A stretch of DNA of 64,000 nucleotides from Lampropedia hyalina DSM 16112. Lineage in GTDB: Bacteria; Pseudomonadota; Gammaproteobacteria; Burkholderiales; Burkholderiaceae_C. Below are positions 26,602 through 35,043 of this stretch, piece by piece (within the stretch, counting starts at the first letter, position 1; each line of letters starts with the position of its first letter). The stretch is from positions 1 through 64,000 of the forward strand of contig NZ_FQUZ01000012.1 in assembly GCF_900129055.1 (NCBI RefSeq), read 5' to 3'. The position numbers were made by a program, and so were the translations under genes. The notes under the pieces are model-generated. The model did not search any database and was not told where the DNA came from. It worked only from the letters and a program-made list of their open reading frames with translations.

Positions 26602-26629
26602 GCAAAAGCCAGCGGCTTGCGGCTTTTGC
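26602..26629. terminator. Hairpin between convergent genes
   Basis: GCAAAAGCC (26602-26610) and GGCTTTTGC (26621-26629) form a 9-bp stem around a 10-nt loop, 30 bp after the acyltransferase stop and about 100 bp after glyQ on the opposite strand. The T-run is inside the stem; likely a bidirectional terminator, moderately supported. Confidence 0.5.
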
Positions 26630-26730
26630 CGCAGTGACGTACTGCGGGGAATGTGCTGGCGCAAACGGGACGGACCATGCACTGATCCGGTTCCCGTGGC
26701 TGTGCTCCCGGAGCCGAAGAATCAGGCTGG

Positions 26731-27642
26731 TCAGGCCGCTTTCTTCTGCGAGTCGATCTGGGCGACCCACTCGCGTGGGGCCATCGGGAAGCCCAGGCGT
26801 TCGCGGCTGTCGTAGTAGCTGCGGGCGACGCTGCGGGCCAGGTTGCGGATGCGGCCAATGTAGGCGGCGCGTTCCGTCACCGAGATGGCACCGCGCGCAT
26901 CCAGCAGGTTGAAGGTGTGTGCGGCCTTGAGCACCTGCTCGTAGGCGGGCAGTGCCAGGGCTTTGTCCATCAGCAACTGGGCTTCCTTTTCGTAGGCGTT
27001 GAAGGCCAGGAACAGGAATTCAGCGTCCGAGTATTCGAAGTTGTAGGTCGATTGCTCCACCTCGTTCTGGTGGAACACGTCGCCGTAGCTCACGCCTTCC
27101 GAGTAGGTCAGGTCATAGACGTTTTCCACGCCTTGCAGGTACATGGCCAGACGCTCCAGCCCATAGGTGATTTCGCCGGTGATGGGGCGGCAGTCGATGC
27201 CGCCGACCTGCTGGAAGTAGGTGAACTGCGTCACCTCCATGCCATTGAGCCAGACCTCCCAGCCCAGTCCCCACGCGCCCAGGGTGGGGTTCTCCCAGTC
27301 GTCTTCGACAAAGCGGATGTCGTTCTTCTTCAGGTCGAACCCCAGGGCTTGCAGACTGCCCAGGTAGAGATCGAGGATGTTGGCCGGGGCGGGCTTGAGC
27401 ACGACCTGGTACTGGTAGTAGTGTTGCAGGCGGTTGGGGTTGTTGCCATAGCGGCCATCCTTGGGGCGGCGGCTGGGCTGCACATAGGCGGCCTTCCAGG
27501 GTTCCGGGCCGATGGCGCGCAGGAACGTGGCCGTGTGGCTGGTGCCCGCGCCGACTTCCATGTCGTAGGGCTGCAACAGGGTGCAGCCCTGCTGGTCCCA
27601 GTAGTTTTGCAGGGTGAGGATGATTTGCTGAAAGGTGAGCAT
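26731..27642 (-). CDS. glyQ: Glycyl-tRNA synthetase alpha subunit
   Basis: A 303-residue alpha subunit of the heterotetrameric bacterial Gly[19 protein letters not shown] opening, the class II motif 2 region [20 protein letters not shown], and [19 protein letters not shown]. It needs the GlyS beta subunit. In most betaproteobacteria glyS follows glyQ directly, but here the next gene downstream is a convergent acyltransferase, so glyS must be elsewhere in the chromosome. Confidence 0.95.
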   Translation of the reverse strand: MLTFQQIILTLQNYWDQQGCTLLQPYDMEVGAGTSHTATFLRAIGPEPWKAAYVQPSRRPKDGRYGNNPNRLQHYYQYQVVLKPAPANILDLYLGSLQALGFDLKKNDIRFVEDDWENPTLGAWGLGWEVWLNGMEVTQFTYFQQVGGIDCRPITGEITYGLERLAMYLQGVENVYDLTYSEGVSYGDVFHQNEVEQSTYNFEYSDAEFLFLAFNAYEKEAQLLMDKALALPAYEQVLKAAHTFNLLDARGAISVTERAAYIGRIRNLARSVARSYYDSRERLGFPMAPREWVAQIDSQKKAA

Positions 27643-28020
27643 GGTGGTTCAGGAATGGGGCAGGCAGCACCTGTTGGCGAAAGGCCGATGCGGATGAAAA
27701 CCCCGGATGGTGCTGCGCAAAAAATGCCGGTTCATTCTAAGCCAAAGCCAGTGCCTGCCATGGCAAGGGCTTGTCAGGTTGCTGACTGTTGAATGGAGCC
27801 TCTTGCGCATGTCTTTCATCAGGGTTTGCAGCCAGCAAACGAAGGCTGCGTCCATGACTGTTTGTAGTCATGCCGTCCACAATCCTTTACCGAGACATCA
27901 TCGACCCAAGCCCCAAACAGGGTATTGGTGGAAATGAGAGACAGGGAAGCAAATAGGTTTGAACCATTGCATGGCAATGATTCAGGGGGGAGTTTTATTG
28001 CTTGCTACGGTGGGGAAGCC
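27643..28020. other. Intergenic region glyQ to cassette array
   Basis: About 380 bp with no supported gene. It contains the glyQ upstream region and the junction where composition falls to the AT-rich value of the restriction-modification array. Short frames have no recognisable product. Confidence 0.4.
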
Positions 28021-28079
28021 CTTGTAGCCTGAATTAAGCTGTGTCGCGAAGCGGTGTCGGCTTTAATGAATTGTTCGCC
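28021..28079 (-). other. attC-like site ending the restriction-modification array
   Basis: On the minus strand: R''-like GGCGAAC (28079-28073), AATTCATTA spacer, L'' AAGCCGAC (28063-28056), hairpin CCGCTTCGCG, and L'-like CACAGCTT. R' is degenerate (GGCTACAAG). The AACAATTCATTAAAGCCGAC run is strongly reminiscent of known attC left halves. It lies 3' of the NotI-like endonuclease, in the position expected of that cassette's attC. Confidence 0.65.
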
Positions 28080-28101
28080 CTCTTGTTTCCGTGTTTTGCA
28101 A

Positions 28102-29016
28102 TCAGGAGCATCCTAGAATCCGTTTTACAGCTACATCCAGTTCTTCACCGGAGGGTAGATTTGGACCAGAGATGAAGCGTTGTGAAAATTCGTCCAACGA
28201 AACGCGAATTTTTCGCTTATTGACAAGAATACGCTGCTGACCATGATTCGCAGGTGGAGATAAATCGTAAGTATGGATAGTCAGGACATTCGCACCCTTG
28301 GTGGTAACAAGCGGAATGTCTGCACCAATAATGTCCTCGAACTTGCGATACACAATATCGGGAAGCACGAAATACAAGCCAGCCTTAACCAATTTGGAGT
28401 TGGAATACACGACACCTTTTCGGATGATTTGTGGAATTAGTCGTTTATGAACATTTGCCCAATTCATACCGTGCTCAGATGATGGGATTGTCTTGGTATT
28501 TGGAGTCAAGTTTTTATAGGCGTACCACGCATCGCGGTAGTTGTTTGTGATGTCAATACTTTGAACTTCAATTCCGACGTATTCAATCAATTGGTTGTTT
28601 TCAATCTTTGCCAGCACCCAGTCCATTGAAAGGCTGCGACCAATCTTCACCTCCTTGCCAGATTTTTGTCCCAGAGCGACGACGAAAATACCGCTTTCGT
28701 CTCGATGTCTGATGTATTCATCAAATAAAACAAACCGCGCCATCTTTCCAAATGCATCTTCTGCGACTGCACGTAGCGTTGCATAGTCTTTTTCATAAAG
28801 CCGATTCGGGCAGATGATGCAATCACCATAAGCTGTGGTGACACTACATGTTCCATAAACGACGGAAGAGTCATGGTTAGACTTGCTGCACGCCTTATTG
28901 ATGAAAGGACACGCACCCAGATTCCATAAACTACGAACGGATTGCGTCAAATCATCTGGAGCGTAACCGAATATTTCCACAAGATCTTTGTTCGTTGGGC
29001 GTACGAGTGACATCAT
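28102..29016 (-). CDS. NotI-type restriction endonuclease
   Basis: A 304-residue type II endonuclease resembling R.NotI. Cysteines at 36, 43, 57, 66 and 69 (CPFINKAC, YGTC, CIIC) match the Cys4 iron-binding fold near the NotI N-terminus. The PD-(D/E)xK-type active site is represented by D132 (SMDWVLA) and the unusual E-x-Q pair E150/Q152 (GIEVQSIDI), as I recall for NotI. It overlaps the methyltransferase stop by 4 bp (ATGA), so endonuclease translation depends on the methyltransferase. Recognition sequence unknown; GC-rich as for NotI is a guess. AT-rich codons indicate acquisition. Confidence 0.8.
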   Translation of the reverse strand: MMSLVRPTNKDLVEIFGYAPDDLTQSVRSLWNLGACPFINKACSKSNHDSSVVYGTCSVTTAYGDCIICPNRLYEKDYATLRAVAEDAFGKMARFVLFDEYIRHRDESGIFVVALGQKSGKEVKIGRSLSMDWVLAKIENNQLIEYVGIEVQSIDITNNYRDAWYAYKNLTPNTKTIPSSEHGMNWANVHKRLIPQIIRKGVVYSNSKLVKAGLYFVLPDIVYRKFEDIIGADIPLVTTKGANVLTIHTYDLSPPANHGQQRILVNKRKIRVSLDEFSQRFISGPNLPSGEELDVAVKRILGCS

Positions 29017-30179
29017 AGGTTACCCAGGAGTTTCGCAATCTCGTCGCCGACAGCCTTTCCAAGCAGAGGTGGAACTGCATTGCCAACCTGCTCGTATTGC
29101 TGCGTGATGCTGCCAGAAAATTGATAGCTATCAGGAAAGGATTGAATTCGCGCAGCTTCGCGAACAGATATAACACGGTCTTGCGTTGGATGAAAAAAAC
29201 TACCCCAATGTGGGTCACACTTAGTCAGCACGGTAGAGCAAAGCGCGTCTGGGTGGAGTCGACCATAGCGTTTGGTGTGATCGCTTCGACGCGCACGCTT
29301 CAATCCAGCCGGAAGCAAATCAAACGGAATGTCACGCCAACTCCCCCCCTGCGGAATAAACTTGAGTCGATCTAAATTTACTTGTGCCACTCTTGCAGAA
29401 TAATGTCCGGTTAGTCTAGCGCATCCGTCTCTCAAATATTCTTGATATACATTTTGTGGTGGCAGAACATAGCTCTCGGGGCTGATTGACGCACCATTAT
29501 CAATGGCTGGCAAATCAGACATCGCATCCCAAACCGTCGTATGTGGCTTAAGTTCCTGTGCGAATAGAGGAGGCACAGAAAGGCACAACTCGCGTGCGCC
29601 AGTAAAATTTGCTATCGCTTTGGCATTATATTGAGGGTCAGGAAAAGAAATTTCATGTTTGAAGTTGCGGATGCCGATGAAAACCGTGCGAAATCGCATT
29701 TGTGGAACACCGTGATGCCCGGCGAACAAAATGCGATGCTTGACGGTGTAACCCATTGCTTGCAGTTCTTTGTAGATTTGCTCAACCACAGTGCCGCGCC
29801 CTAGCGAAACGATGCCAGGAACATTTTCAATCAGCACGGCTTTGGGTTTAATGGACGATACAACACGCAAGAAATCCTTGAATAGATGGTTGCGTTCATC
29901 ATCCAATGTCCGTATCGGTGCATTGATGGAAAAACCTTGACAAGGTGGGCCTCCAGCAACCAAATCTACCTCTCCGCTAGATACCCCAAGTTTGTGCTTC
30001 AAATCCGTTTCGCTAACTTCTCGCACATCACCCACGACGACTTTCGTTTCTGGGTGATTGAGTTTGTAGGTTTCGGCAAATTGAGGAATCCACTCATTTG
30101 CCAACAAGGGCGAAAAACCAGCTTGCTTGAGGCCACAGGATAATCCCCCCGCCCCGGCGAATAGATCAATGCTCTTCAT
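29013..30179 (-). CDS. C5-cytosine DNA methyltransferase of the restriction-modification pair
   Basis: A 388-residue m5C methyltransferase with ordered motifs: I DLFAGAGGLSCG (5-16), IV GGPPCQGFS with catalytic Cys80, VI LIENV (E118-N119-V120), VIII QMRFR (160-164), and IX/X QYEQVGNAVPPLLGKAVG at the C-terminus. It methylates cytosine to protect host DNA. The neighbouring endonuclease gene overlaps it by 4 bp. Its start lies about 65 bp after the TIR gene on the same strand. Composition is well below the host GC level. Confidence 0.93.
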   Translation of the reverse strand: MKSIDLFAGAGGLSCGLKQAGFSPLLANEWIPQFAETYKLNHPETKVVVGDVREVSETDLKHKLGVSSGEVDLVAGGPPCQGFSINAPIRTLDDERNHLFKDFLRVVSSIKPKAVLIENVPGIVSLGRGTVVEQIYKELQAMGYTVKHRILFAGHHGVPQMRFRTVFIGIRNFKHEISFPDPQYNAKAIANFTGARELCLSVPPLFAQELKPHTTVWDAMSDLPAIDNGASISPESYVLPPQNVYQEYLRDGCARLTGHYSARVAQVNLDRLKFIPQGGSWRDIPFDLLPAGLKRARRSDHTKRYGRLHPDALCSTVLTKCDPHWGSFFHPTQDRVISVREAARIQSFPDSYQFSGSITQQYEQVGNAVPPLLGKAVGDEIAKLLGNL

Positions 30180-30242
30180 GTCGTGAAAAATCTCCGATTT
30201 CTGTATACCTCATATGCTGCATTATGTTCGCTGAGCTTATTC

Positions 30243-30249
30243 GTTAGCG
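30243..30249 (-). other. R''-like half site at the TIR stop codon
   Basis: CGCTAAC on the minus strand includes the TIR stop codon TAA, as in many cassettes whose stop overlaps the attC R'' box. AAGCTCAGC follows at L'' distance, but no GTTRRRY lies before the methyltransferase start, so if this was an attC it is eroded. Confidence 0.35.
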
Positions 30250-31065
30250 CGTACTTTGACCGGTGCCATTGATGACCGACGCTACGGAAGACACCATCTG
30301 CTGGATCGTGTTCGTTTTCGAATCAATCGCTAGCTTGTCGGCAAGCGACGGACTGTACCGAAGAATGTCGTCTTTCGTAATTTCGTGCCAAATCGGAAGA
30401 ATTACCTTCTCGCCGATCATCTGACGCGCGGTGAGGCCTTCAAGTTCGTACTGAGGCCAGTTCTTGGAAAAGAACGCGCGCGAGAGTACTACGATGCCAT
30501 ATGACGAATTGGCAAGGCCGTGGTCTATTGACTTGCTAAGACTGTCACCCACCTTCAACTCAAACTCGTCGTACCAAACTTTGAAACCATGTTGGGCGAG
30601 CGCGGCGGCCAAGGGCCGAACAAGAGCCTCTTTGTCTTCACTCGCATGAGACACAAACACATCAAACGCTGTCTTTCGCCCACCCATTCGAAGCGAATTT
30701 ATATCTGCCTTCTCAAGCCATCGGATGGCATTTTTGCGCCAATTTTCATCGTTCTCAATTTCCAAGGTGATGATCACTGAGTGGACTGACTCATTCTGGT
30801 ATCCACGTAGAAGAGGATCCATTCGCTTCAAAAAGTCCTGCTCGATAGCGTCTCGGTCGGCTTCAATTTGCGCGTAGTGCGCGGAAGGCAATCTCAGAGT
30901 AACCGTATAGCCGTATGTACCACCATTCCAGTTATCGTAGTCTGTTTGCTCAACTTCAGATTTTGATTTGGCGAGTACAGCGACCTCTCTTCTTGCTCCT
31001 TGCATAGCGTAGATCTGAGCGAGCGTTCGAAGAATTCCTTCCATGTCGCTGGGAATTTTTGCCAC
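30244..31065 (-). CDS. TIR-domain protein, putative defence effector
   Basis: A 273-residue protein. The N-terminal ~125 residues hold a distinct domain (TDYDNWNGGTYGYTVTLRLP, then helix-rich). Residues 134-262 are a TIR domain: FDVFVSHASEDKE, VWYDEFELKVGDSL, and SRAFFSKNWPQYELEGL with W203 and putative NADase Glu207. Bacterial TIR proteins in defence systems often degrade NAD+ on infection. The GTG start at 31065 has a GGAGG site and lies 26 bp after an attC core, as expected of a cassette gene. It shares the array with the restriction-modification pair. Confidence 0.85.
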   Translation of the reverse strand: MAKIPSDMEGILRTLAQIYAMQGARREVAVLAKSKSEVEQTDYDNWNGGTYGYTVTLRLPSAHYAQIEADRDAIEQDFLKRMDPLLRGYQNESVHSVIITLEIENDENWRKNAIRWLEKADINSLRMGGRKTAFDVFVSHASEDKEALVRPLAAALAQHGFKVWYDEFELKVGDSLSKSIDHGLANSSYGIVVLSRAFFSKNWPQYELEGLTARQMIGEKVILPIWHEITKDDILRYSPSLADKLAIDSKTNTIQQMVSSVASVINGTGQSTR

Positions 31066-31090
31066 AAGGCCTCCATTAGTGAACTGCGCA

Positions 31091-31159
31091 CGCTAACGCA
31101 GAGGTAAGCAGCGCAGGCAAGCGCAGCTTGCCGGAGTCGGCTTGACCGCCGGGTTAGGC
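31091..31159 (-). other. attC recombination site
   Basis: On the minus strand: R'' GCCTAAC (31159-31153), L'' AAGCCGAC (31143-31136), central hairpin around GGCAAGC-TGC-GCTTGCC, L' GCTGCTT (31112-31106), R' GTTAGCG (31097-31091). The extra A in L'' sets the minus orientation, so the TIR gene is the next cassette. R' departs from GTTRRRY at its last two positions. Confidence 0.8.
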
Positions 31160-31176
31160 GTCTGAAAGGGTGAAAG

Positions 31177-31326
31177 ATGAAGCTATATCACGCAACAACT
31201 CAGAAGAAAGCGAAGCAGTACAGGCAGACCGGAGCCATATTGGCACCTGTGCGCGGATTTACAACCATGCAGGCAGCAATGGCCTGGGCGATGAAGGTGG
31301 GGCGAGGCTTGGTGGAACGACGGTAA
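31177..31326 (+). pseudogene. Truncated small cassette ORF (KLYHAT family)
   Basis: A 49-residue frame opening MKLYHATTQKKAKQYRQTG and reaching TTMQAAMAWAMKVGR before an early stop. I recall longer proteins (~90 residues) with this opening in mobile or cassette contexts, continuing after KVGRTVI; here the rest is missing. It lies on the plus strand, opposite to the attC orientation, beginning 18 bp from the attC end. A 10-bp direct repeat (TTGGCGCTGC at 31336 and 31359) marks the deletion area. Confidence 0.5.
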
Positions 31327-31376
31327 CGTGACAGATTGGCGCTGCGTTTTCTCAGCCATTGGCGCTGCATAACTAC

Positions 31377-31606
31377 ATTTAGACGCACAACCATAGCCCA
31401 CCAGCACGGTCTAAAAAACTTTTTGTAAACGTTGCCCATAGCAAAAAATATTGGCAATCTGAAATTTAGACCGCCTAAAATTTTGCAGATGGAACAACGA
31501 CCACCTTCGTCACTGGTGGCTGCCAAACCTGTGCATTGGCTCGATCAGGTACGGTCGGCCATTGCACTCCAGCATCATTCTATTTCGTACTGGGCAGGCG
31601 TATATG
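31377..31606 (-). repeat. Shared cassette-array leader, copy B
   Basis: The inverted counterpart of 13891-14121, matching from CATATACGC (31606) to GTCTAAAT (31377) on the minus strand. As at the first site it precedes AT-rich cassette genes in the same relative orientation. The two copies lie about 17 kb apart in opposite directions, so recombination between them could invert the interval. Confidence 0.7.
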
Positions 31607-31808
31607 AAATAGGGCATGTCATCCTGCATATCGATGAGCTGCTGTGCCTGCCGATGTCGCGCTGCTGTGGGAGGCCGCCGCATCCCTGGTGAGCCAGAGT
31701 GCGTTTTTCCGGCGGGTGCAGCAGCCATAGACGGCATGCCTATAATGGCCGTTCGGTGCGCATGGCATCTGCGGCATCGCAACGTTATCAAGCAATCAAG
31801 GGGTTATT
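31607..31808. other. Intergenic region upstream of trpG
   Basis: About 200 bp between the leader copy and trpG. It holds the -10 candidate at 31741-31746. Short minus-strand frames have no recognisable product. No trpE sequence is present, although trpE commonly precedes trpG in this order. Confidence 0.4.
31741..31746 (+). promoter_or_regulatory. Candidate -10 box for trpG
   Basis: A perfect TATAAT lies 68 bp before the trpG start. A convincing -35 at 17 bp is not seen, so this is a tentative sigma-70 promoter. Confidence 0.45.
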
Positions 31809-32402
31809 GTGGTCAGGCTTCTGATGATCGACAACTACGACAGCTTCACCTACAACATCGTGCAGTATTTCGGGGAACTGGGCGCGGATGTGCAGGTGTT
31901 TCGCAACGATGAAATCACGCTCGAAGGCATCGAGGCCCTTGCGCCCGAGCGGCTGGTGATTTCACCGGGGCCATGCTCTCCTGCCGAGGCGGGCATTTCG
32001 ATTGCGGCCATCCGGCACTTTGCGGGCAAGCTGCCGATTCTGGGCGTGTGCCTGGGGCACCAGAGCATTGGCGCGGCATTCGGTGGCCGCATCGTGCGCG
32101 CCAGGGAATTGATGCACGGCAAGACCAGCACCATCACCACCACCCAGCAGGGCGTGTTTGCCGGGCTGCCGCGCCAGTTCACCGTGAACCGCTACCACTC
32201 GCTGGCCATCGAACCGGCCAGCCTGCCCGCAGAGCTGGAAGTGACGGCCTGGACGGACGATGGCGAGATTCAGGGCATTCGCCACAGAACCCTGGACATC
32301 GAAGGCGTGCAGTTCCACCCGGAAAGCATTCTCACCGAGCATGGCCATGCCATGTTGAACAACTTCCTGGTGCGTTCTGCACCGGCCCCGATGGCGGCCT
32401 GA
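31809..32402 (+). CDS. trpG: Anthranilate/aminodeoxychorismate synthase component II (glutamine amidotransferase)
   Basis: A 197-residue class I amidotransferase: [16 protein letters not shown] opening, nucleophile Cys in [15 protein letters not shown] (about 78-92), and the His-Glu pair in GVQFHPES. It supplies ammonia from glutamine to TrpE or PabB. The GTG start (31809) has an AGGGG site. Neither trpE nor trpD/trpC adjoins it, although these genes are commonly linked in Burkholderiales; the array immediately upstream may have broken the operon. trpG and pabA cannot be told apart here. Confidence 0.9.
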   Translation: MVRLLMIDNYDSFTYNIVQYFGELGADVQVFRNDEITLEGIEALAPERLVISPGPCSPAEAGISIAAIRHFAGKLPILGVCLGHQSIGAAFGGRIVRARELMHGKTSTITTTQQGVFAGLPRQFTVNRYHSLAIEPASLPAELEVTAWTDDGEIQGIRHRTLDIEGVQFHPESILTEHGHAMLNNFLVRSAPAPMAA

Positions 32403-32475
32403 GGTGCGGCCGGTCCGCCTGCACCGGGCGGTGGCAGGGCAGGGGGCATCTGTTGCCCGGATGGATGGGCCTTCC

Positions 32476-32527
32476 AGCGGCATGGTCTGGGTGTGATGAC
32501 GCACCCAGACCATGCCGCTTTTTCTTT
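32476..32527 (+). terminator. Strong intrinsic terminator after trpG
   Basis: AGCGGCATGGTCTGGGTG (32476-32493) pairs with its exact complement at 32502-32519 (18 bp) around an 8-nt loop, followed by TTTTCTTT. It isolates trpG from the purine locus. Confidence 0.92.
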
Positions 32528-32561
32528 CACCGATACCGTGCCTGCAAAGTTGGCGCGATTT

Positions 32562-32571
32562 TTGTATGCAA
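32562..32571. promoter_or_regulatory. Candidate GntR operator, site 1 (hpxO)
   Basis: TTGTATGCAA, 96 bp before hpxO. Related sites lie before the hiuH/GntR pair (36520), the ABC importer (41598) and the porin-guaD unit (49398). FCD-type GntR regulators are known to favour TNGTNNNACNA-like palindromes. Confidence 0.5.
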
Positions 32572-32666
32572 TCCGTGCATCTGGCGGGATACCGCCTGGC
32601 TTGCCGATGGTGCAGTCGCGCAGGCCACGACATGGTTTGCAGCAGCTTCTGTGAAAGGAATACATC

Positions 32667-33824
32667 GTGAAAATCATCATCATCGGCGCGGGCATGGGTG
32701 GCCTGACGGCGGGCATCGCGCTCCAGCGTGCTGGCCATGAGGTCGAGGTCTTCGAGAGAGTGCAGGAAATCCGGCCTGTGGGGGCGGCCATTTCGCTGTG
32801 GTCGAATGGGGTCAAGTGCCTGAACTACCTGGGGCTGGAGCAGCAGGTGGCTGCGCTGGGCGGACGCATGGATTTCATGGCCTATGTGCAAGGCCACAGC
32901 GGCAAGACGATGACGCGCTTCAGCCTGGAGCCGCTGGTGCAGCAGGTGGGGCAGCGGCCCTATCCGGTGGTGCGGGCGGCCTTGCAGGAGATGCTGCTGC
33001 AAGCCTGTGGCCGGGACAGGGTGCACCTGGGCCGGGCACTGGTGGCCATCGAGGAGCAGGGCGACGAGGTGGTGGCCGTGTTCGCCGATGGCAGCCGCGC
33101 GACGGGCGACCTGCTGATTGGTGCGGATGGCACGCACTCCATCGTGCGCAGCCATGTGCTGGAGCACCCGCCGCAACGCCGCTATGCCGGTTATGTGAAC
33201 TGGAATGGTCTGGTGCAAGCATCGGCGGACATGGCCCCGGCCGACCAGTGGACGACCTTTGTGGGCGAGGGCAAGCGCGTCTCCGTCATGCCGGTGGCGG
33301 GCGGGCGTTTCTATTTCTTCTTCGACGTGCCATTGCCGGGTGGTTTGCCGTATGAACGTGCCGATGCCCAGCGGCTTCTGCGCGGTTACTTTGACGGCTG
33401 GGCGCAGCCGGTGCAGACCTTGATCGACCGCATCGACCCCCAGACCACCAACCGCGTGGAAATCCACGACATCGAGCCGTTCATGACCTGGACGCGGGGG
33501 CGCGTGGCCCTGCTGGGCGATGCCGCGCACAGCACCACGCCCGACATTGGCCAGGGGGGCTGTGCGGCGATGGAAGACGCGGTGGTGCTGGCCATGTCCT
33601 TGCAGACGCACACGCTGGGCGTGCCGGATGCACTGCGGCGTTACCAGAACCGCCGCAACCAGCGCGCGGCCGATCTGGTGCTGCGCGCGCGCAAGCGGTG
33701 CGACATCACCCACGGCAGCGATCCGGCCCTCACGCAGGCCTGGTACGACAGCCTCTGGCAGGAGGATGGCAGCGGCATCATCCGGGGAATCGTCGCCAAT
33801 ATCGAAGGCAATCCGCTGGGGTGA
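32667..33824 (+). CDS. hpxO: FAD-dependent urate hydroxylase HpxO
   Basis: A 385-residue flavoprotein monooxygenase: FAD motif [20 protein letters not shown] (4-23), [55 protein letters not shown], and the second FAD motif [17 protein letters not shown]. The whole pattern closely follows Klebsiella HpxO, which oxidises urate to 5-hydroxyisourate with NADH. The GTG start (32667) follows AAAGGAA. It is transcribed alone with a putative GntR site upstream. The next pathway steps are encoded by hiuH and the uraD fusion. Confidence 0.92.
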   Translation: MKIIIIGAGMGGLTAGIALQRAGHEVEVFERVQEIRPVGAAISLWSNGVKCLNYLGLEQQVAALGGRMDFMAYVQGHSGKTMTRFSLEPLVQQVGQRPYPVVRAALQEMLLQACGRDRVHLGRALVAIEEQGDEVVAVFADGSRATGDLLIGADGTHSIVRSHVLEHPPQRRYAGYVNWNGLVQASADMAPADQWTTFVGEGKRVSVMPVAGGRFYFFFDVPLPGGLPYERADAQRLLRGYFDGWAQPVQTLIDRIDPQTTNRVEIHDIEPFMTWTRGRVALLGDAAHSTTPDIGQGGCAAMEDAVVLAMSLQTHTLGVPDALRRYQNRRNQRAADLVLRARKRCDITHGSDPALTQAWYDSLWQEDGSGIIRGIVANIEGNPLG

Positions 33825-33953
33825 CAGGGATGGGCGGGCGTTGCAGGTGTGCTGTTTTTTGCAACGGATGATGAAAATATCTCTGATGGACTGCAACATG
33901 GAAACCCCCTACAGTGAACGCCAGAACCCACTGAACCAGAGCCTGGAGCGACC

Positions 33954-35027
33954 ATGAACATGCCATCCACTACCGCCACGATCATCCCGATGAAACGCGC
34001 CGCCACACTGCCGCCGCACTGCACCTTCGAGCCGGAGGACTGGCGGCGGCTGGCCCGGCACTGGTATCCGGTGGCCCTGGCCAGCGAGGTGGGCGAGGCT
34101 CCCTGCAAGCTCACGCTGCTTGACGAGAATCTGGTGGCCTACCGCAGCCACGGCACGCTGGTGGTGGCGCGGGATGTCTGTCCGCACCGGGGCGTGCCGC
34201 TGACGATGGGCCACCACGATGGCGAAGGCGTGGTCTGCCCCTACCACGGCCTGCGCTTCGGGGCGGGTGGACGCTGCAACCGCATTCCCGCCAGCCCGCA
34301 CCAGCCGATTCCGGCCAAGCTGCACCTGATGACCTTTCCGGCGGTGGAACGCTATGGGCTGGTGTGGACTTGCCTCGACCCGCAGGAAGGGGCCGATGCG
34401 CCGCAGATTCCAAACCTGCCGCACTGGGATGACCCGGATTTCGTGCAGGTGGTCTGCCAGCCTTTCGACATTGCCGGTTTTGCCGGGCGGCAGATCGAGG
34501 GTTTTCTGGACGTGGCGCACTTTGCCTGGGTGCATACCGAGACCTTTGCCGATCCCGACAACCAGGAAGTGCCCGATTACCGCACCCACGAAACGCCCAC
34601 CGGCTTCGTTGCCGACTACTACAGCAGCATGTCCAACTACGCCAAGGACGCGGGCATCCCCGAGCCGGAGGGTTTTGTCTGGCTGCGCCACTTCGAGGCG
34701 CATCTGCCGTTCACGGCCACGCTGACCATCCATTTCCCCGATGACCGGCGGCAGGTCATCATGAATGCCGCCTCGCCCGTGTCGGCACGCAAGACCCGGC
34801 TGTTCGTGCCGATTGTGCGCAACGTGAACAAGCACATTCCAGCCGGGGAGATCCAGGCGTTCAACCGGCGCGTGTTCGATGAAGACCGCATCATGGTGGA
34901 GGCCCAGAAGCCCGAACGCCTGCCACTCGATCTGACGCTGGAAGCGCACATTCCGGCCGACCGCAGCTCCATTGCCTATCGGCGCGGCCTTCAGCGCATG
35001 GGTTTTGGCGATTTCTTTCTGGTCTGA
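33954..35027 (+). CDS. hpxD: Rieske oxygenase HpxD (hypoxanthine oxidation)
   Basis: A 357-residue Rieske non-haem iron oxygenase: the Rieske cluster ligands are C-P-H in DVCPHRG and C-P-Y-H in VVCPYHG (about 74-97); the mononuclear iron site is FLDVAHFAWVH (D-x2-H-x4-H). In Klebsiella HpxD with HpxE oxidises hypoxanthine, replacing molybdenum xanthine dehydrogenase. It is followed by its reductase after 16 bp. No XdhAB-type genes are in the window. A vanillate-type demethylase role is possible by homology alone, but the context favours purines. Confidence 0.85.
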   Translation: MNMPSTTATIIPMKRAATLPPHCTFEPEDWRRLARHWYPVALASEVGEAPCKLTLLDENLVAYRSHGTLVVARDVCPHRGVPLTMGHHDGEGVVCPYHGLRFGAGGRCNRIPASPHQPIPAKLHLMTFPAVERYGLVWTCLDPQEGADAPQIPNLPHWDDPDFVQVVCQPFDIAGFAGRQIEGFLDVAHFAWVHTETFADPDNQEVPDYRTHETPTGFVADYYSSMSNYAKDAGIPEPEGFVWLRHFEAHLPFTATLTIHFPDDRRQVIMNAASPVSARKTRLFVPIVRNVNKHIPAGEIQAFNRRVFDEDRIMVEAQKPERLPLDLTLEAHIPADRSSIAYRRGLQRMGFGDFFLV

Positions 35028-35043
35028 AAGGAGGGTGCTTCAG

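Noticed and set aside
31336-31368. Two TTGGCGCTGC direct repeats as a CRISPR start
   Set aside because: Only two 10-bp units with a 13-nt spacing and no further repeats or cas genes.
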